A stretch of 23,164 nt of DNA from JAVVUJ01 sp964582545 (GTDB taxonomy: Bacteria; Bacillota; Clostridia; Peptostreptococcales; Anaerovoracaceae): positions 1 to 23,164 of the forward strand of contig CAZOSB010000035.1 of the NCBI GenBank assembly GCA_964582545.1. The letters run 5' to 3'. The position numbers and the translations under genes are program-made. Positions 7,465 through 15,138 of this stretch are shown piece by piece. Each line of letters begins with the position of its first letter. Position 1 is the stretch's first letter. The notes beneath the pieces were generated by a model that did no database searches, was not told the origin of the DNA, and saw only the letters and a list, made by a program, of their open reading frames with translations.

Positions 7465-8829
7465 TTATCTGAAAAAACCTGATTTTTCACTTTTTAAGAG
7501 CTTTTCCAATGCTGGGATGTCCGAAAGCAGGCAGATGATGATAATTCGGTCATCTTCCTCAATTACTGTGTTTCCGTTGGGAATGATCACTTTCGTTCCG
7601 CGGTGAATGGCACCGATGATTACCCCATGGGGCAATGGAAGGTTTTTTATTGGTTTTTTCAATAGTTTCATATTTTCATCGGCAATGATTTCAATAATTT
7701 CTGCTTGACCCTGTATGAGTTGAGAGGATAGAACTCTTTTGGAGCCTTGGATAAATCGTAAAACGTTGGTACAGGTCATATCCAAGGGGTTCAGTGCAAC
7801 ATCGATGCCCATTCCTTCTATTAAAGTGGCGTAGCTTTCTCTGCTCACCTTGGCGATTACATCTTCGATTCCGCGTTTTTTCGCCATCAATGCTAAAAGG
7901 AGATTTTCTTCGTCGTAACCTGTAGCCGTGACAAAAGCATCCATTTCATCGATGTTTTCTTCCTCCAAAAGATTGATATCCGTGGCATCACCATGTAGGA
8001 CCAATACATCGTCCAAATGGGCAGAAAGATATTGGCAACGTGCTTTACTTACCTCTACGACTTTTACGGCTATTCCAAATTCCGACAATCTTTTTGCAAG
8101 ATATAAACCTGTTTTTCCACCTCCAATAATCATGACGCGTTGTAGGTTGGTATATCTTTTATTTTCGTGAACAATCTTATTTAACTCCACTACAGGTTGT
8201 TTTTCACCGATTACATAGAGACTATCATGTTCGTGAATCACTTCTTCTTTTTCGGGTATTATAATTTTTCCATTACGAGAGATGGCAATTACCAACATAT
8301 TTTGAAAAAGAGGGCTCAATTCCGAGAGGGATTTACCCACCAGGGTTGGATATCTTTCAGATAAGAATTCTATGATTGCAACTTTTCCGCTGGAGAAGAT
8401 GCCGTTACTGAGGGTGTATTTTTCCACCAGATATTTATAGATTTCCATAGTAATGGACAAATCTGGATTCATTACATAATCTATTTCGAAATTTTCTTTA
8501 ATAAAATCAAATTGATTCATATGCTCCGGATCACGTACCCTAGCCAATACCTTCGAACAACCTAACTTTTTCGCAAAAGAACACATAACCATGTTTTTTT
8601 CATCAGAGTCCGTACAGGCTAAGAAATAGTCATAGGTTGAAATCTCTATATCCTGTAGCAGGGTAACCTGCTTTGCGTTGCCAAAAACTGTCATAATATC
8701 CATTTGAGAGGCTAACTTCTGTAAAAGCGCCTCGTTTTTATCAATCAACGTTACAGAATTGTCTCCGCCAATTAATGCTTCTGCAATCTTTACTCCTAAC
8801 TTACCGGCTCCGGCAATAGCTATTTTCAT
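7465..8829 (-). CDS. trkA: TrkA potassium-transport regulator with two RCK units
   Basis: This 454-residue cytosolic protein contains two tandem RCK units, each a Rossmann-type TrkA-N domain followed by a TrkA-C domain. The first nucleotide-binding motif is GAGKLG (residues 7-12). The second, GGGKTG at about residue 235, is followed by an acidic end of beta-2 (VVEVSKARC) and HGDATD. The length matches the two-unit TrkA of other bacteria. TrkA binds NAD(H) or adenine nucleotides and gates TrkH. The ATG at 8829 is preceded by GGAAGG about 14 bases upstream, a rather long spacing. It is the first gene of the trkA-trkH-trkH operon. A promoter and CodY-like sites lie upstream. Confidence 0.95.
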   Translation of the reverse strand: MKIAIAGAGKLGVKIAEALIGGDNSVTLIDKNEALLQKLASQMDIMTVFGNAKQVTLLQDIEISTYDYFLACTDSDEKNMVMCSFAKKLGCSKVLARVRDPEHMNQFDFIKENFEIDYVMNPDLSITMEIYKYLVEKYTLSNGIFSSGKVAIIEFLSERYPTLVGKSLSELSPLFQNMLVIAISRNGKIIIPEKEEVIHEHDSLYVIGEKQPVVELNKIVHENKRYTNLQRVMIIGGGKTGLYLAKRLSEFGIAVKVVEVSKARCQYLSAHLDDVLVLHGDATDINLLEEENIDEMDAFVTATGYDEENLLLALMAKKRGIEDVIAKVSRESYATLIEGMGIDVALNPLDMTCTNVLRFIQGSKRVLSSQLIQGQAEIIEIIADENMKLLKKPIKNLPLPHGVIIGAIHRGTKVIIPNGNTVIEEDDRIIIICLLSDIPALEKLLKSEKSGFFR

Positions 8830-8906
8830 GTGGGTTCACGTTTCCTTCCTTTGAGCTTAATTTTACCATACCCTATTGTACCACTATTATTTATTTTGGC
8901 AACAAG

Positions 8907-8921
8907 AATTTTATGAAAATG
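8907..8921. promoter_or_regulatory. CodY-box-like site downstream of the trkA promoter
   Basis: AATTTTATGAAAATG matches the palindromic CodY consensus AATTTTCWGAAAATT at 13 of 15 positions. It lies about 13-27 bases downstream of the predicted trkA transcription start, a position where a bound repressor could block elongation. A Bacillus-type CodY is encoded at 17398-18177. In such AT-rich DNA a chance match is possible. Confidence 0.45.
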
Positions 8922-8940
8922 AAATTTTGTAAAATAAACT

Positions 8941-8970
8941 ATTATATGTATTGAAATCAATTATTGTAAA
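8941..8970 (-). promoter_or_regulatory. predicted housekeeping promoter of the trk operon
   Basis: On the - strand, TTTACA (5 of 6 to TTGACA, bases 8970-8965) is separated by 18 bp from a perfect TATAAT (bases 8946-8941). The predicted start is near 8934, giving a leader of about 105 bases before the trkA ATG. Confidence 0.6.
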
Positions 8971-9013
8971 TATGAAATATTTTATTAAATGAAATCAAAT
9001 TTTGTGAATATGA
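8952..9013. repeat. 24-bp imperfect direct repeat, 38-bp period
   Basis: Two copies begin TGAAATCAA, at 8952 and 8990, and agree at 21 of 24 positions (TGAAATCAA followed by an ATTGTAAATATGA or TTTGTGAATATGA type half). The first copy covers the trkA -35 hexamer and the second contains a CodY-like site. This looks like a pair of operator sites, but it is AT-rich and could be a chance or drift product. Confidence 0.45.
8998..9012. promoter_or_regulatory. second CodY-box-like site upstream of trkA
   Basis: AATTTTGTGAATATG matches the CodY consensus at 12 of 15 positions. It lies 28 bp upstream of the trkA -35 element and within the second copy of the direct repeat. Confidence 0.3.
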
Positions 9014-9084
9014 CAAATTAAAAGTACAATAAAATTATGATTATGAATTTTTAATAATAATCAAAATTTTTAATTACGTAATAT

Positions 9085-9113
9085 TTGATTAAAATTGGAA
9101 ATCAGGATATAAT
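9085..9113 (+). promoter_or_regulatory. predicted housekeeping promoter of the hydrolase gene
   Basis: TTGATT (9085-9090), a 17-bp spacer and a perfect TATAAT (9108-9113) make a good sigma-A-type promoter. It is followed by the SD AAGGAG and the ATG at 9152. Confidence 0.75.
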
Positions 9114-9151
9114 CAAAAAAACATAATGTTAAAGTATAAGGAGTTAATCAT

Positions 9152-9745
9152 ATGAATATAAAAAGATTTATTGGCGGAACATTAGAAAGTAACGGATTTA
9201 TAATCTATGACAAAGAAGGTGGTCAGGCGTTTATCCTGGATCCGGGGTACGAACCCAATAAATTTATTACGGAGGTTCAAAGGCTGGGTTTGAAGGTGCA
9301 AGGAATTTTATTGACCCATCATCACTACGATCACGTAGGGGGAGTGGAGAAGATACGAAACACCTTGGATTGCCCTGTCTACATTCACATGGGTGATGGA
9401 GCAATGTTTAAGGCAGAGGCTCAGTGGATTGAAGGTGGTCATGAATTTCTCTTAGGCGAGGAAAAGATTGTCACAATTCATACTCCAGGGCATTCCAAGG
9501 GAAGCGTTTGCTATTTTTCGGAAAAAAGTAAGTTAAGCTTTACTGGGGATACCATATTTAATGTGGATTTAGGAAGGACGGATCTGCCTGGGGGCAGCCA
9601 AAGGGAAATGGAAGAATCCATCGCTAAAATCCATGAATTATGGGGTAATGAAATTACCATTTATCCCGGTCACGGGGATTCCTGCTCCATGAAATACGTA
9701 AGGAGCAACAACCAGGAATTTTTGGATATCATCAAAAAAATATAA
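9152..9745 (+). CDS. metallo-beta-lactamase-fold hydrolase (glyoxalase II-like)
   Basis: This 197-residue cytosolic protein has the complete metal-binding signature. THHHYDH gives H56, H58, D60 and H61. HTPGHS gives H114, GDTIF gives D133, and YPGHG gives H174. It therefore should bind two metal ions and hydrolyse an ester, thioester or related bond. Its length and the GRTDLPGGS segment match the stand-alone hydroxyacylglutathione-hydrolase-like group widespread in Firmicutes, whose true substrate is usually unknown. It lacks the C-terminal domain of classical glyoxalase II. The ATG has AAGGAG 8 bases upstream. It has its own promoter and a terminator downstream, so it is probably monocistronic. 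Confidence 0.92.
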   Translation: MNIKRFIGGTLESNGFIIYDKEGGQAFILDPGYEPNKFITEVQRLGLKVQGILLTHHHYDHVGGVEKIRNTLDCPVYIHMGDGAMFKAEAQWIEGGHEFLLGEEKIVTIHTPGHSKGSVCYFSEKSKLSFTGDTIFNVDLGRTDLPGGSQREMEESIAKIHELWGNEITIYPGHGDSCSMKYVRSNNQEFLDIIKKI

Positions 9746-9786
9746 TTATTGAAGCCTAGAGTCATAAAATCTATGTCCGATCTAAT

Positions 9787-9820
9787 AAGTGCTGATAAGT
9801 CGATTATCCGCACTTTATTT
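9787..9820 (+). terminator. terminator after the hydrolase gene
   Basis: AAGTGC (9787-9792) pairs with GCACTT (9810-9815), and GATAA (9794-9798) pairs with TTATC (9804-9808) around a 5-base loop, with one internal mismatch. The T-rich run TTTATTTAAT follows. Confidence 0.65.
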
Positions 9821-9866
9821 AATAATGTAAATATAATACAAAATTTATAAAATTTAAAAAAACAAC

Positions 9867-9895
9867 TTGACTTTGGAAAATTATTACTGTAAAAT
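9867..9895 (+). promoter_or_regulatory. predicted promoter of the yraN-yifB-dprA group
   Basis: TTGACT (9867-9872), a 17-bp spacer and TAAAAT (9890-9895) each match the sigma-A consensus at 5 of 6. The start would be near 9902, leaving a leader of about 120 bases that carries the repeated SD sequences in front of yraN. Confidence 0.75.
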
Positions 9896-9980
9896 AATGT
9901 AAATTAACCAAACGGTTTTATATAATTCATTAATTATGAAAATAGGAAACCTTCAAATTATCGTTACATGGGCTTGGAGA

Positions 9981-10038
9981 GAAGAAGGAGGATTGGAGTA
10001 GATTGAAGAAGGAGTAGAGTAGATTGAAGGAGGAAAAC
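9981..10038 (+). repeat. repeated Shine-Dalgarno/TTG module in the yraN leader
   Basis: A purine-rich unit is repeated. The first copy (9981-10004) begins GAAGAAGGAG and ends GAGTAGATT. The second (10005-10025) begins and ends the same way with 3 fewer bases between. A third, partial copy starts at 10026 (GAAGGAGG). The result is several SD-like GGAG sites and TTG codons in series. The TTG at 10003 opens a four-codon frame (TTG AAG AAG GAG, then TAG). The equivalent TTG at 10024 opens yraN. Confidence 0.75.
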
Positions 10039-10407
10039 AAAAAACAAATAGGAGGTAGGGGAGAAGCTTATGCCCAACGCTATCTAGAAAGAAGAGGATA
10101 TAAAATCCTTGAAAAAAATTATAGATGTAAATTTGGAGAAATTGATCTGATTATTTCAAAGGATAATCGCATAATTTTTACCGAGGTAAAATTCCGTAGA
10201 AGCATGAAATACGGTTTGCCTTGTGAAGCCGTCAATCCTTACAAAATTCACCACTTAAAAAGATTGGCGAACTACTATATATCAAAAATCCAGAGTGAAT
10301 TTCCGGAAAGGGCGGATGCCATGGAGTTCAGAATTGACGTAATAGAAATACTGGAAATACAGAATCGATGTTACATCCATCATATAAAAAATGCAGTGTG
10401 CGGATAG
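10024..10407 (+). CDS. yraN: YraN/UPF0102 family endonuclease-like protein
   Basis: This 127-residue protein matches the UPF0102 family, which has a restriction-endonuclease-like fold. It has GGRGEAYAQRYLERRGYKIL at the N-terminus and the nuclease-like acidic core FGEIDLI followed by IIFTEVKFR, an E-x-D ... E-V-K pattern. The biochemical role is not settled; its usual place beside yifB and dprA suggests DNA processing. The start must be the TTG at 10024, because the conserved GGRGEA motif begins 10 residues later, no ATG or GTG is available, and AAGGAG lies 9 bases upstream. yifB begins 44 bp after its stop, so the two are probably co-transcribed. The repeated SD/TTG leader in front is unusual. 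Confidence 0.88.
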   Translation: MKEENKKQIGGRGEAYAQRYLERRGYKILEKNYRCKFGEIDLIISKDNRIIFTEVKFRRSMKYGLPCEAVNPYKIHHLKRLANYYISKIQSEFPERADAMEFRIDVIEILEIQNRCYIHHIKNAVCG

Positions 10408-10451
10408 TTTTTTTATCATTCATCGTCTCTATTATATAAAGGAAGGAAAAT

Positions 10452-12011
10452 ATGCTTACAAAAGTGCTGACGGGAACCATCTTGGGGATAGATTCAAACT
10501 TAGTTTCTGTTGAGACGGACTTATCTTCTGGGTTACCGAGCTTGACCATTGTGGGACTGCCCGATACCACGGTAAAAGAATCTAAAGAACGGGTCAGATC
10601 CGCTATATTAAATTCGGGAGAGAAATTTCCCTCCAAAAAAATAACCATCAACCTATCTCCTGCAAGTACTAGAAAAGAGGGTACCTATTTTGACTTGCCC
10701 ATGGCCATTGGAATTTTAAGTGCCTCAGGAGCCATAAGTGGAAAGCTGATACAATCCTTTGCTTATTTTGGCGAACTGTCTTTAGATGGAAAAATCAACG
10801 GCATTCATGGGATTGTGCCTTTAATCATTGGAATTCGCAAAAATGGGATAAAAGATATCGTTTTGCCCGAAGCAAATCTTAAGGAAGCTTCTATTATAAA
10901 GGATGTAAAACTATATCCGGTGGCAAGCCTTCGGGATGTGATGGATTACTTTACCGGAACAAAAATGATTCATCCTGCACCACGTATAGTGGCAGAGGAA
11001 AAAGAGGGAGTAGTGGATAGTGAGGATTTTTCTGAAGTGGCTGGTCAAGAGATGGTAAAGAGAGCGCTTCAAATCAGCGCTGCAGGTTGCCATGGACTAT
11101 TAATGATTGGACCTCCCGGAGCAGGGAAAACCATGATGGCAAAAAGGGTACCCTCCATACTTCCAAGGATGACGTATGAAGAAACCTTGGAACTTACTAA
11201 AATTTACAGTGTTGCAGGTTTGTTATCCGATGAAGAACCCATGATTACAGGAAGACCTTTTCGAGCTCCCCATCATTCCATTTCATCTGCGGCTTTGGTG
11301 GGTGGCGGAAGAAAACCCATGCCCGGAGAGATCTCTCTTGCTCACTTAGGAGTTTTGTTTTTAGATGAGCTCCCGGAATTTCAAAGACATGTCATTGAGC
11401 TCTTGCGCCAACCTTTGGAGGAGGAAAAGATTACCATAAACAGGGCGGGAGGGACGGTGGTATTCCCCAGTAAAATCATGCTTATCGCAGCCATGAATCC
11501 ATGTCCCTGTGGGTTTTACGGGGATGTTACTCATGAATGCACCTGTACCGCTCACCAAATTAACCAATATTTTTCAAAGGTTTCAGGACCGTTTTTGGAT
11601 CGTATAGATATGCATATTGAAATTATGCCGGTACCCTACGAGGATTTGACGGCCGAGATAGACTCCGTGTCAAAAACCTCTGTTATTTCTTCTTCCAAGG
11701 ATATGAGAAGTCAAGTGGAAAGTGCCAGAGATATCCAGTTGAAACGATATCAAAATATGCAAATCAAGTATAACTCTCAGTTAAACGCTGCCGCCTTAAA
11801 AAAATACTGTAAATTGGAAAAAAACACAAATGAATTGTTGAAAGAAGCCTTTCACAAATTTGCCTTAAGCGCCAGAGCTTACACAAAAATTCTCCGCCTG
11901 TCCAGAACCATAGCCGATTTGGATAATTCGGATTCTATCCGGATAGAGCATGTGGCAGAAGCCATACAGTTTAGGGGTTTGGATCACTTTTTAAGAACTG
12001 CAAAATTGTAA
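10452..12011 (+). CDS. yifB: YifB/ComM-type Mg-chelatase-like AAA+ ATPase
   Basis: This 519-residue protein has the YifB/ComM architecture. An N-terminal Lon-protease-like fold (about 20-150, starting TGTILGIDSNLVSVE and containing GLPDTTVKESKERVRSA) is followed by an AAA+ domain with Walker A GPPGAGKT (220-227) and Walker B LFLDELPEF, the signature MNPCPCGFYGD, and a C-terminal Mg-chelatase-type domain (about 400-515) with an arginine-finger region. In naturally competent Gram-negatives ComM is a helicase that helps integrate transforming DNA; in Clostridia its role is assumed from homology. The ATG follows GGAAGGAAAAT. The neighbours yraN and dprA support a DNA-handling job. Confidence 0.93.
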   Translation: MLTKVLTGTILGIDSNLVSVETDLSSGLPSLTIVGLPDTTVKESKERVRSAILNSGEKFPSKKITINLSPASTRKEGTYFDLPMAIGILSASGAISGKLIQSFAYFGELSLDGKINGIHGIVPLIIGIRKNGIKDIVLPEANLKEASIIKDVKLYPVASLRDVMDYFTGTKMIHPAPRIVAEEKEGVVDSEDFSEVAGQEMVKRALQISAAGCHGLLMIGPPGAGKTMMAKRVPSILPRMTYEETLELTKIYSVAGLLSDEEPMITGRPFRAPHHSISSAALVGGGRKPMPGEISLAHLGVLFLDELPEFQRHVIELLRQPLEEEKITINRAGGTVVFPSKIMLIAAMNPCPCGFYGDVTHECTCTAHQINQYFSKVSGPFLDRIDMHIEIMPVPYEDLTAEIDSVSKTSVISSSKDMRSQVESARDIQLKRYQNMQIKYNSQLNAAALKKYCKLEKNTNELLKEAFHKFALSARAYTKILRLSRTIADLDNSDSIRIEHVAEAIQFRGLDHFLRTAKL

Positions 12012-12058
12012 TTAAAAATTTTAAATATTAAAATTTAAGAAAAAAATTGGAGGAAAAC

Positions 12059-12919
12059 TTGACAGCAAATATTGGCATAGTCAAAATTGAAGATTCGGAT
12101 TATCCCAGACTTCTTAAATTGATCAAGCGCCCCCCGGAAGTGTTATACTACAGAGGAGATCTCAGTTTGGCATCGCAACCGGCGGTGGCAATCGTGGGAA
12201 CCAGAAAAGCATCTAGCTACGGAAAATGGGCAGCTTATGAATTGGCAGGAAAATTGGGAGATTACGGGGTGGTGTCTGTCAGTGGAATGGCACTGGGCAT
12301 AGACTCCTACGGACACAAAGGCTCATTGGATCATCAGGGAAAAACCATCGCCGTATTGGGTTCTGGCGTAGATATCAGTTATCCTGCATCAAATAAAAAT
12401 TTAATGGAAAGAATAGCTCAGGCAGGTTTGATTCTCTCAGAGCAGGAGCCGGGAACCCACCCATTGCCATATATGTTTCCATTGAGAAACAGAATTATCA
12501 GTGGAATCGCTTTATCCACAGTCGTGGTAGAGGCTGGGCTTGACAGCGGATCCCTAATCACTGCAGAATATGCCATTGAACAAGGCAGGAATATTTATGC
12601 GGTACCTGGGAATATAAATAGCATATACAGCATTGGGACAAACAAATTGATCAGAGACGGAGCAATGCCCATAACCACCTTAGACGATATTATTGAAGAT
12701 CTGGGAATAGAAAAAGTTGTTTTAAATGATGAAAAAGAAAAATTATCAGATGAAGAAAAAATGATTTATGAAATCGTAAGCAAAAATGGCGAAATCACCA
12801 AGGATATGCTTTGTTTTATCACTCGTAAACAACCAACAGAAATAAATGTTCTAGTGACAATTTTAGAGATGAAAGGATTTTTACAATCAACATTAGGAAA
12901 AATTTATGTTGCAAAATAG
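12059..12919 (+). CDS. dprA: DNA processing protein DprA (Smf)
   Basis: This 286-residue cytosolic protein carries the DprA Rossmann-like domain (about 45-220). Landmarks are VGTRKASSYG, SGMALGIDSYGHKG, TIAVLGSGVDISYP, FPLRNRIISG and EAGLDSGSLITAEYA, followed by a C-terminal winged-helix region. DprA binds incoming single-stranded DNA and loads RecA during transformation. The start is a TTG at 12059 with GGAGG 5 bases upstream; an earlier in-frame TTG at 12047 overlaps that ribosome site and is unlikely. The usual N-terminal SAM-like domain is absent or very short. The gene follows yifB after 47 bp and precedes topA, which has its own promoter. Confidence 0.93.
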   Translation: MTANIGIVKIEDSDYPRLLKLIKRPPEVLYYRGDLSLASQPAVAIVGTRKASSYGKWAAYELAGKLGDYGVVSVSGMALGIDSYGHKGSLDHQGKTIAVLGSGVDISYPASNKNLMERIAQAGLILSEQEPGTHPLPYMFPLRNRIISGIALSTVVVEAGLDSGSLITAEYAIEQGRNIYAVPGNINSIYSIGTNKLIRDGAMPITTLDDIIEDLGIEKVVLNDEKEKLSDEEKMIYEIVSKNGEITKDMLCFITRKQPTEINVLVTILEMKGFLQSTLGKIYVAK

Positions 12920-12937
12920 TACAATTGGAAATATAAT
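12909..12937 (+). promoter_or_regulatory. predicted promoter of topA inside the dprA 3' end
   Basis: TTGCAA (12909-12914, 4 of 6) lies in the last codons of dprA. It is followed after 17 bp by a perfect TATAAT (12932-12937). The start near 12944 gives topA a leader of about 60 bases independent of the upstream operon. Confidence 0.6.
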
Positions 12938-13002
12938 CTGTTTTTGTAATAGAAAAGCATAAATAATCTTGATGAGATCATATGAACATAAAGGAGGCTA
13001 AG

Positions 13003-15057
13003 ATGGCCCAGAAAAATTTAGTAATCGTAGAATCACCCTCTAAGGCAAAGACTATAGGGAAATTTCTCGGATCTAATTACAAAGTGGTGGCATCAGTAGG
13101 ACATATTCGGGATTTACCTAAAAGCAAGCTGGGGATTAATATAGAAAACAATTTTGAGCCGGAATACATCGCCATCAGAGGCAAAGGAGATGTGATAAAG
13201 GCTATGAAAAAGGAAGCCAAAAATGCCAATAAAATATTTCTGGCAACTGACCCTGACCGTGAAGGGGAGGCCATTTCCTGGCATATAGCCCATCTATTAG
13301 GGATTGATGAAAACCAACCATGCAGAATTGTATTCAATGAGATTACAAAGTCAGCAATTCAAAGTGCGGTTAAAAAACCTCGTGCTATCGATAAAAAATT
13401 GGTGGATGCTCAACAGGCTAGAAGAGTGTTGGATCGTTTGGTAGGATATCAGATCAGCCCACTGCTTTGGAGAAAAGTGAGAAGGGGTCTCAGTGCAGGA
13501 AGAGTGCAGTCGGCGGCTCTAAAGATTATCTGTGATCGAGAAAAGCTGATACAGGAATTCATTCCAGTGGAATACTGGAATATCAGTGCATCTCTCAGCA
13601 CCAAAAGCAAAAGTTTTTTGGCCAAGCTCAATGAGTATAAGGGAAAAAAAATTACCGTTTCCAACAAAGAGGAAGCGGATAAGATTCTTTCCGAAATCAA
13701 TCCTGATAGCTTTACGGTAACGAAGATAGATAGGAAAGAAAGAAACCGCAACCCATACGCTCCCTTTACCACCAGCAGCCTACAGCAGGAGGCCTCCAAT
13801 AAATTAAACTTTGCTACGAAAAAAACCATGCTCATCGCTCAACAACTCTATGAGGGTATTGATATCAAGGGTCATGGTACTGTAGGATTGGTCACTTACA
13901 TCAGAACGGATTCCGTCAGAATTTCCGCAGAGGCAGAGGAGGCTGTAAAGGAATTTATCGTCAACAATTACAGCGATACTTATTTAGGCAAAAATACCTT
14001 TTCTAATAAGAAGAAGGATATTCAGGATGCCCATGAAGCCATAAGACCTTCAGATGTAACCCTTACGCCGGAAGCCATCAAGGAATCCCTCACCAAGGAT
14101 CAATATAACTTATATAAAGCCATATGGTCTCGTTTTGTTGCTAGCCGAATGAAACCCGCAGTCTATGACAGTGTAGCAGCAGAAATCAAAAATGGAGAAT
14201 ATGGTTTTAAAGCCAATGGTTCCAAGCTAAAATTTGATGGATATTTAAAAGTTTATAACAACTTAACAGATGACGAGAATGAAAAGATGTTGCCGGAGCT
14301 GAAGGAAGGTGAAAATCTGAAGCTAAAGGAGATGCTCAGCGAGCAGAACTTTACCCAACCGCCATCACGGTTTACCGAAGCCAGCCTAGTCAAAGATCTG
14401 GAAGAGAAGAACATAGGTCGACCCAGTACCTACGCCCCCATCATAGGAACTTTGATGGAAAGAAAATACATCAGCAAAGAAAAAAAGAGCTTATTACCTA
14501 CCGAATTGGGATTCATCATCACGGATCTGATGGAATCCTACTTTAAAGAGATTGTTGATGTAGGTTTTACCGCCAGTTTAGAGGATAAACTAGATGATGT
14601 AGAATCTAAAGATCTCTTTTGGAAAGGCATTATCAAGGATTTTTATAGCATCTTGGAAAAGGAGCTGGAGATTGCAGACGAAGCCATTGAAAAGGTGGTC
14701 ATAGAGGATGAACTGACGGATGAAATCTGCGAGCTGTGTGGAAAACAAATGGCCAAGAAACATGGTCGATTTGGAGAATTTCTGGCATGCTCCGGTTATC
14801 CCGAATGCAAGAATACCAAACCTATCGTCACAAAGATTGAGGTAAAGTGCCCGAAATGTGGCAAGGATATCGTGGCCAGAAAGAGCAAAAAAGGTAGGCT
14901 TTTCTATGGATGTAGCGGTTATCCCGAGTGCAATCAGCTTTATTGGTATAAGCCGGTGGAACAGAAATGCCCAAAGTGCCAAAGCCTTATGACAAAAAAA
15001 CCTACAAAAACTACAGAATTATTGTGTTCAAATCCAGAATGTGGGTATAAAGAATAG
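13003..15057 (+). CDS. topA: DNA topoisomerase I (type IA)
   Basis: This 684-residue enzyme relaxes negatively supercoiled DNA. The Toprim domain starts VIVESPSKAKTI (E10) and contains DPDREGEA (D83, D85, E87) for Mg2+ binding. The catalytic tyrosine is Y299 in TYIRTDS. Three C-terminal zinc-ribbon repeats have cysteine quartets at 576/579/596/602, 616/619/637/643 and 656/659/675/680. The start is the ATG at 13003, with GGAGG 5 bases upstream; an in-frame ATG at 12982 lies ahead of that ribosome site and has none of its own. In Bacillus, topA is followed by trmFO and xerC before hslV; here hslV follows directly after 81 bp. Confidence 0.97.
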   Translation: MAQKNLVIVESPSKAKTIGKFLGSNYKVVASVGHIRDLPKSKLGINIENNFEPEYIAIRGKGDVIKAMKKEAKNANKIFLATDPDREGEAISWHIAHLLGIDENQPCRIVFNEITKSAIQSAVKKPRAIDKKLVDAQQARRVLDRLVGYQISPLLWRKVRRGLSAGRVQSAALKIICDREKLIQEFIPVEYWNISASLSTKSKSFLAKLNEYKGKKITVSNKEEADKILSEINPDSFTVTKIDRKERNRNPYAPFTTSSLQQEASNKLNFATKKTMLIAQQLYEGIDIKGHGTVGLVTYIRTDSVRISAEAEEAVKEFIVNNYSDTYLGKNTFSNKKKDIQDAHEAIRPSDVTLTPEAIKESLTKDQYNLYKAIWSRFVASRMKPAVYDSVAAEIKNGEYGFKANGSKLKFDGYLKVYNNLTDDENEKMLPELKEGENLKLKEMLSEQNFTQPPSRFTEASLVKDLEEKNIGRPSTYAPIIGTLMERKYISKEKKSLLPTELGFIITDLMESYFKEIVDVGFTASLEDKLDDVESKDLFWKGIIKDFYSILEKELEIADEAIEKVVIEDELTDEICELCGKQMAKKHGRFGEFLACSGYPECKNTKPIVTKIEVKCPKCGKDIVARKSKKGRLFYGCSGYPECNQLYWYKPVEQKCPKCQSLMTKKPTKTTELLCSNPECGYKE

Positions 15058-15138
15058 ATAAATATTTTTCATCGGAAATTTTCAAATGAAATAATTACAA
15101 AAAAACATAAAAAATAGATGAAAAAAAGGGAGGAAAAA

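Larger units (their letters stand above)
8830..9151. promoter_or_regulatory. divergent control region between trkA and the hydrolase gene
   Basis: This is a 322-bp, very AT-rich gene-free stretch. It contains a - strand promoter for trkA (8941-8970), a + strand promoter for the hydrolase gene (9085-9113), two CodY-box-like sites (8907-8921 and 8998-9012) and a 24-bp direct repeat (8952-9013). I see no ORF of note and no riboswitch-like structure in it. Confidence 0.7.

Noticed and set aside
12016..12036. Palindrome AAATTTTAA-ATA-TTAAAATTT between yifB and dprA
   Set aside because: All A/T, too weak for a terminator, no T tract, and expected at some rate in DNA this AT-rich.
12982..13002. Earlier topA start at the ATG at 12982
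   Set aside because: The GGAGG site lies downstream of it and is correctly spaced for the ATG at 13003; the conserved N-terminus begins there.
15070..15095. A possible CodY box in the topA-hslV gap (AATTTTC half-site)
   Set aside because: Only one half matches; five or more mismatches over the full 15 bases.
15118..15138. Earlier hslV start at 15118
   Set aside because: The extra residues are encoded by the SD itself (GGGAGG); the HslV N-terminus with the FHATTI motif starts at 15139.
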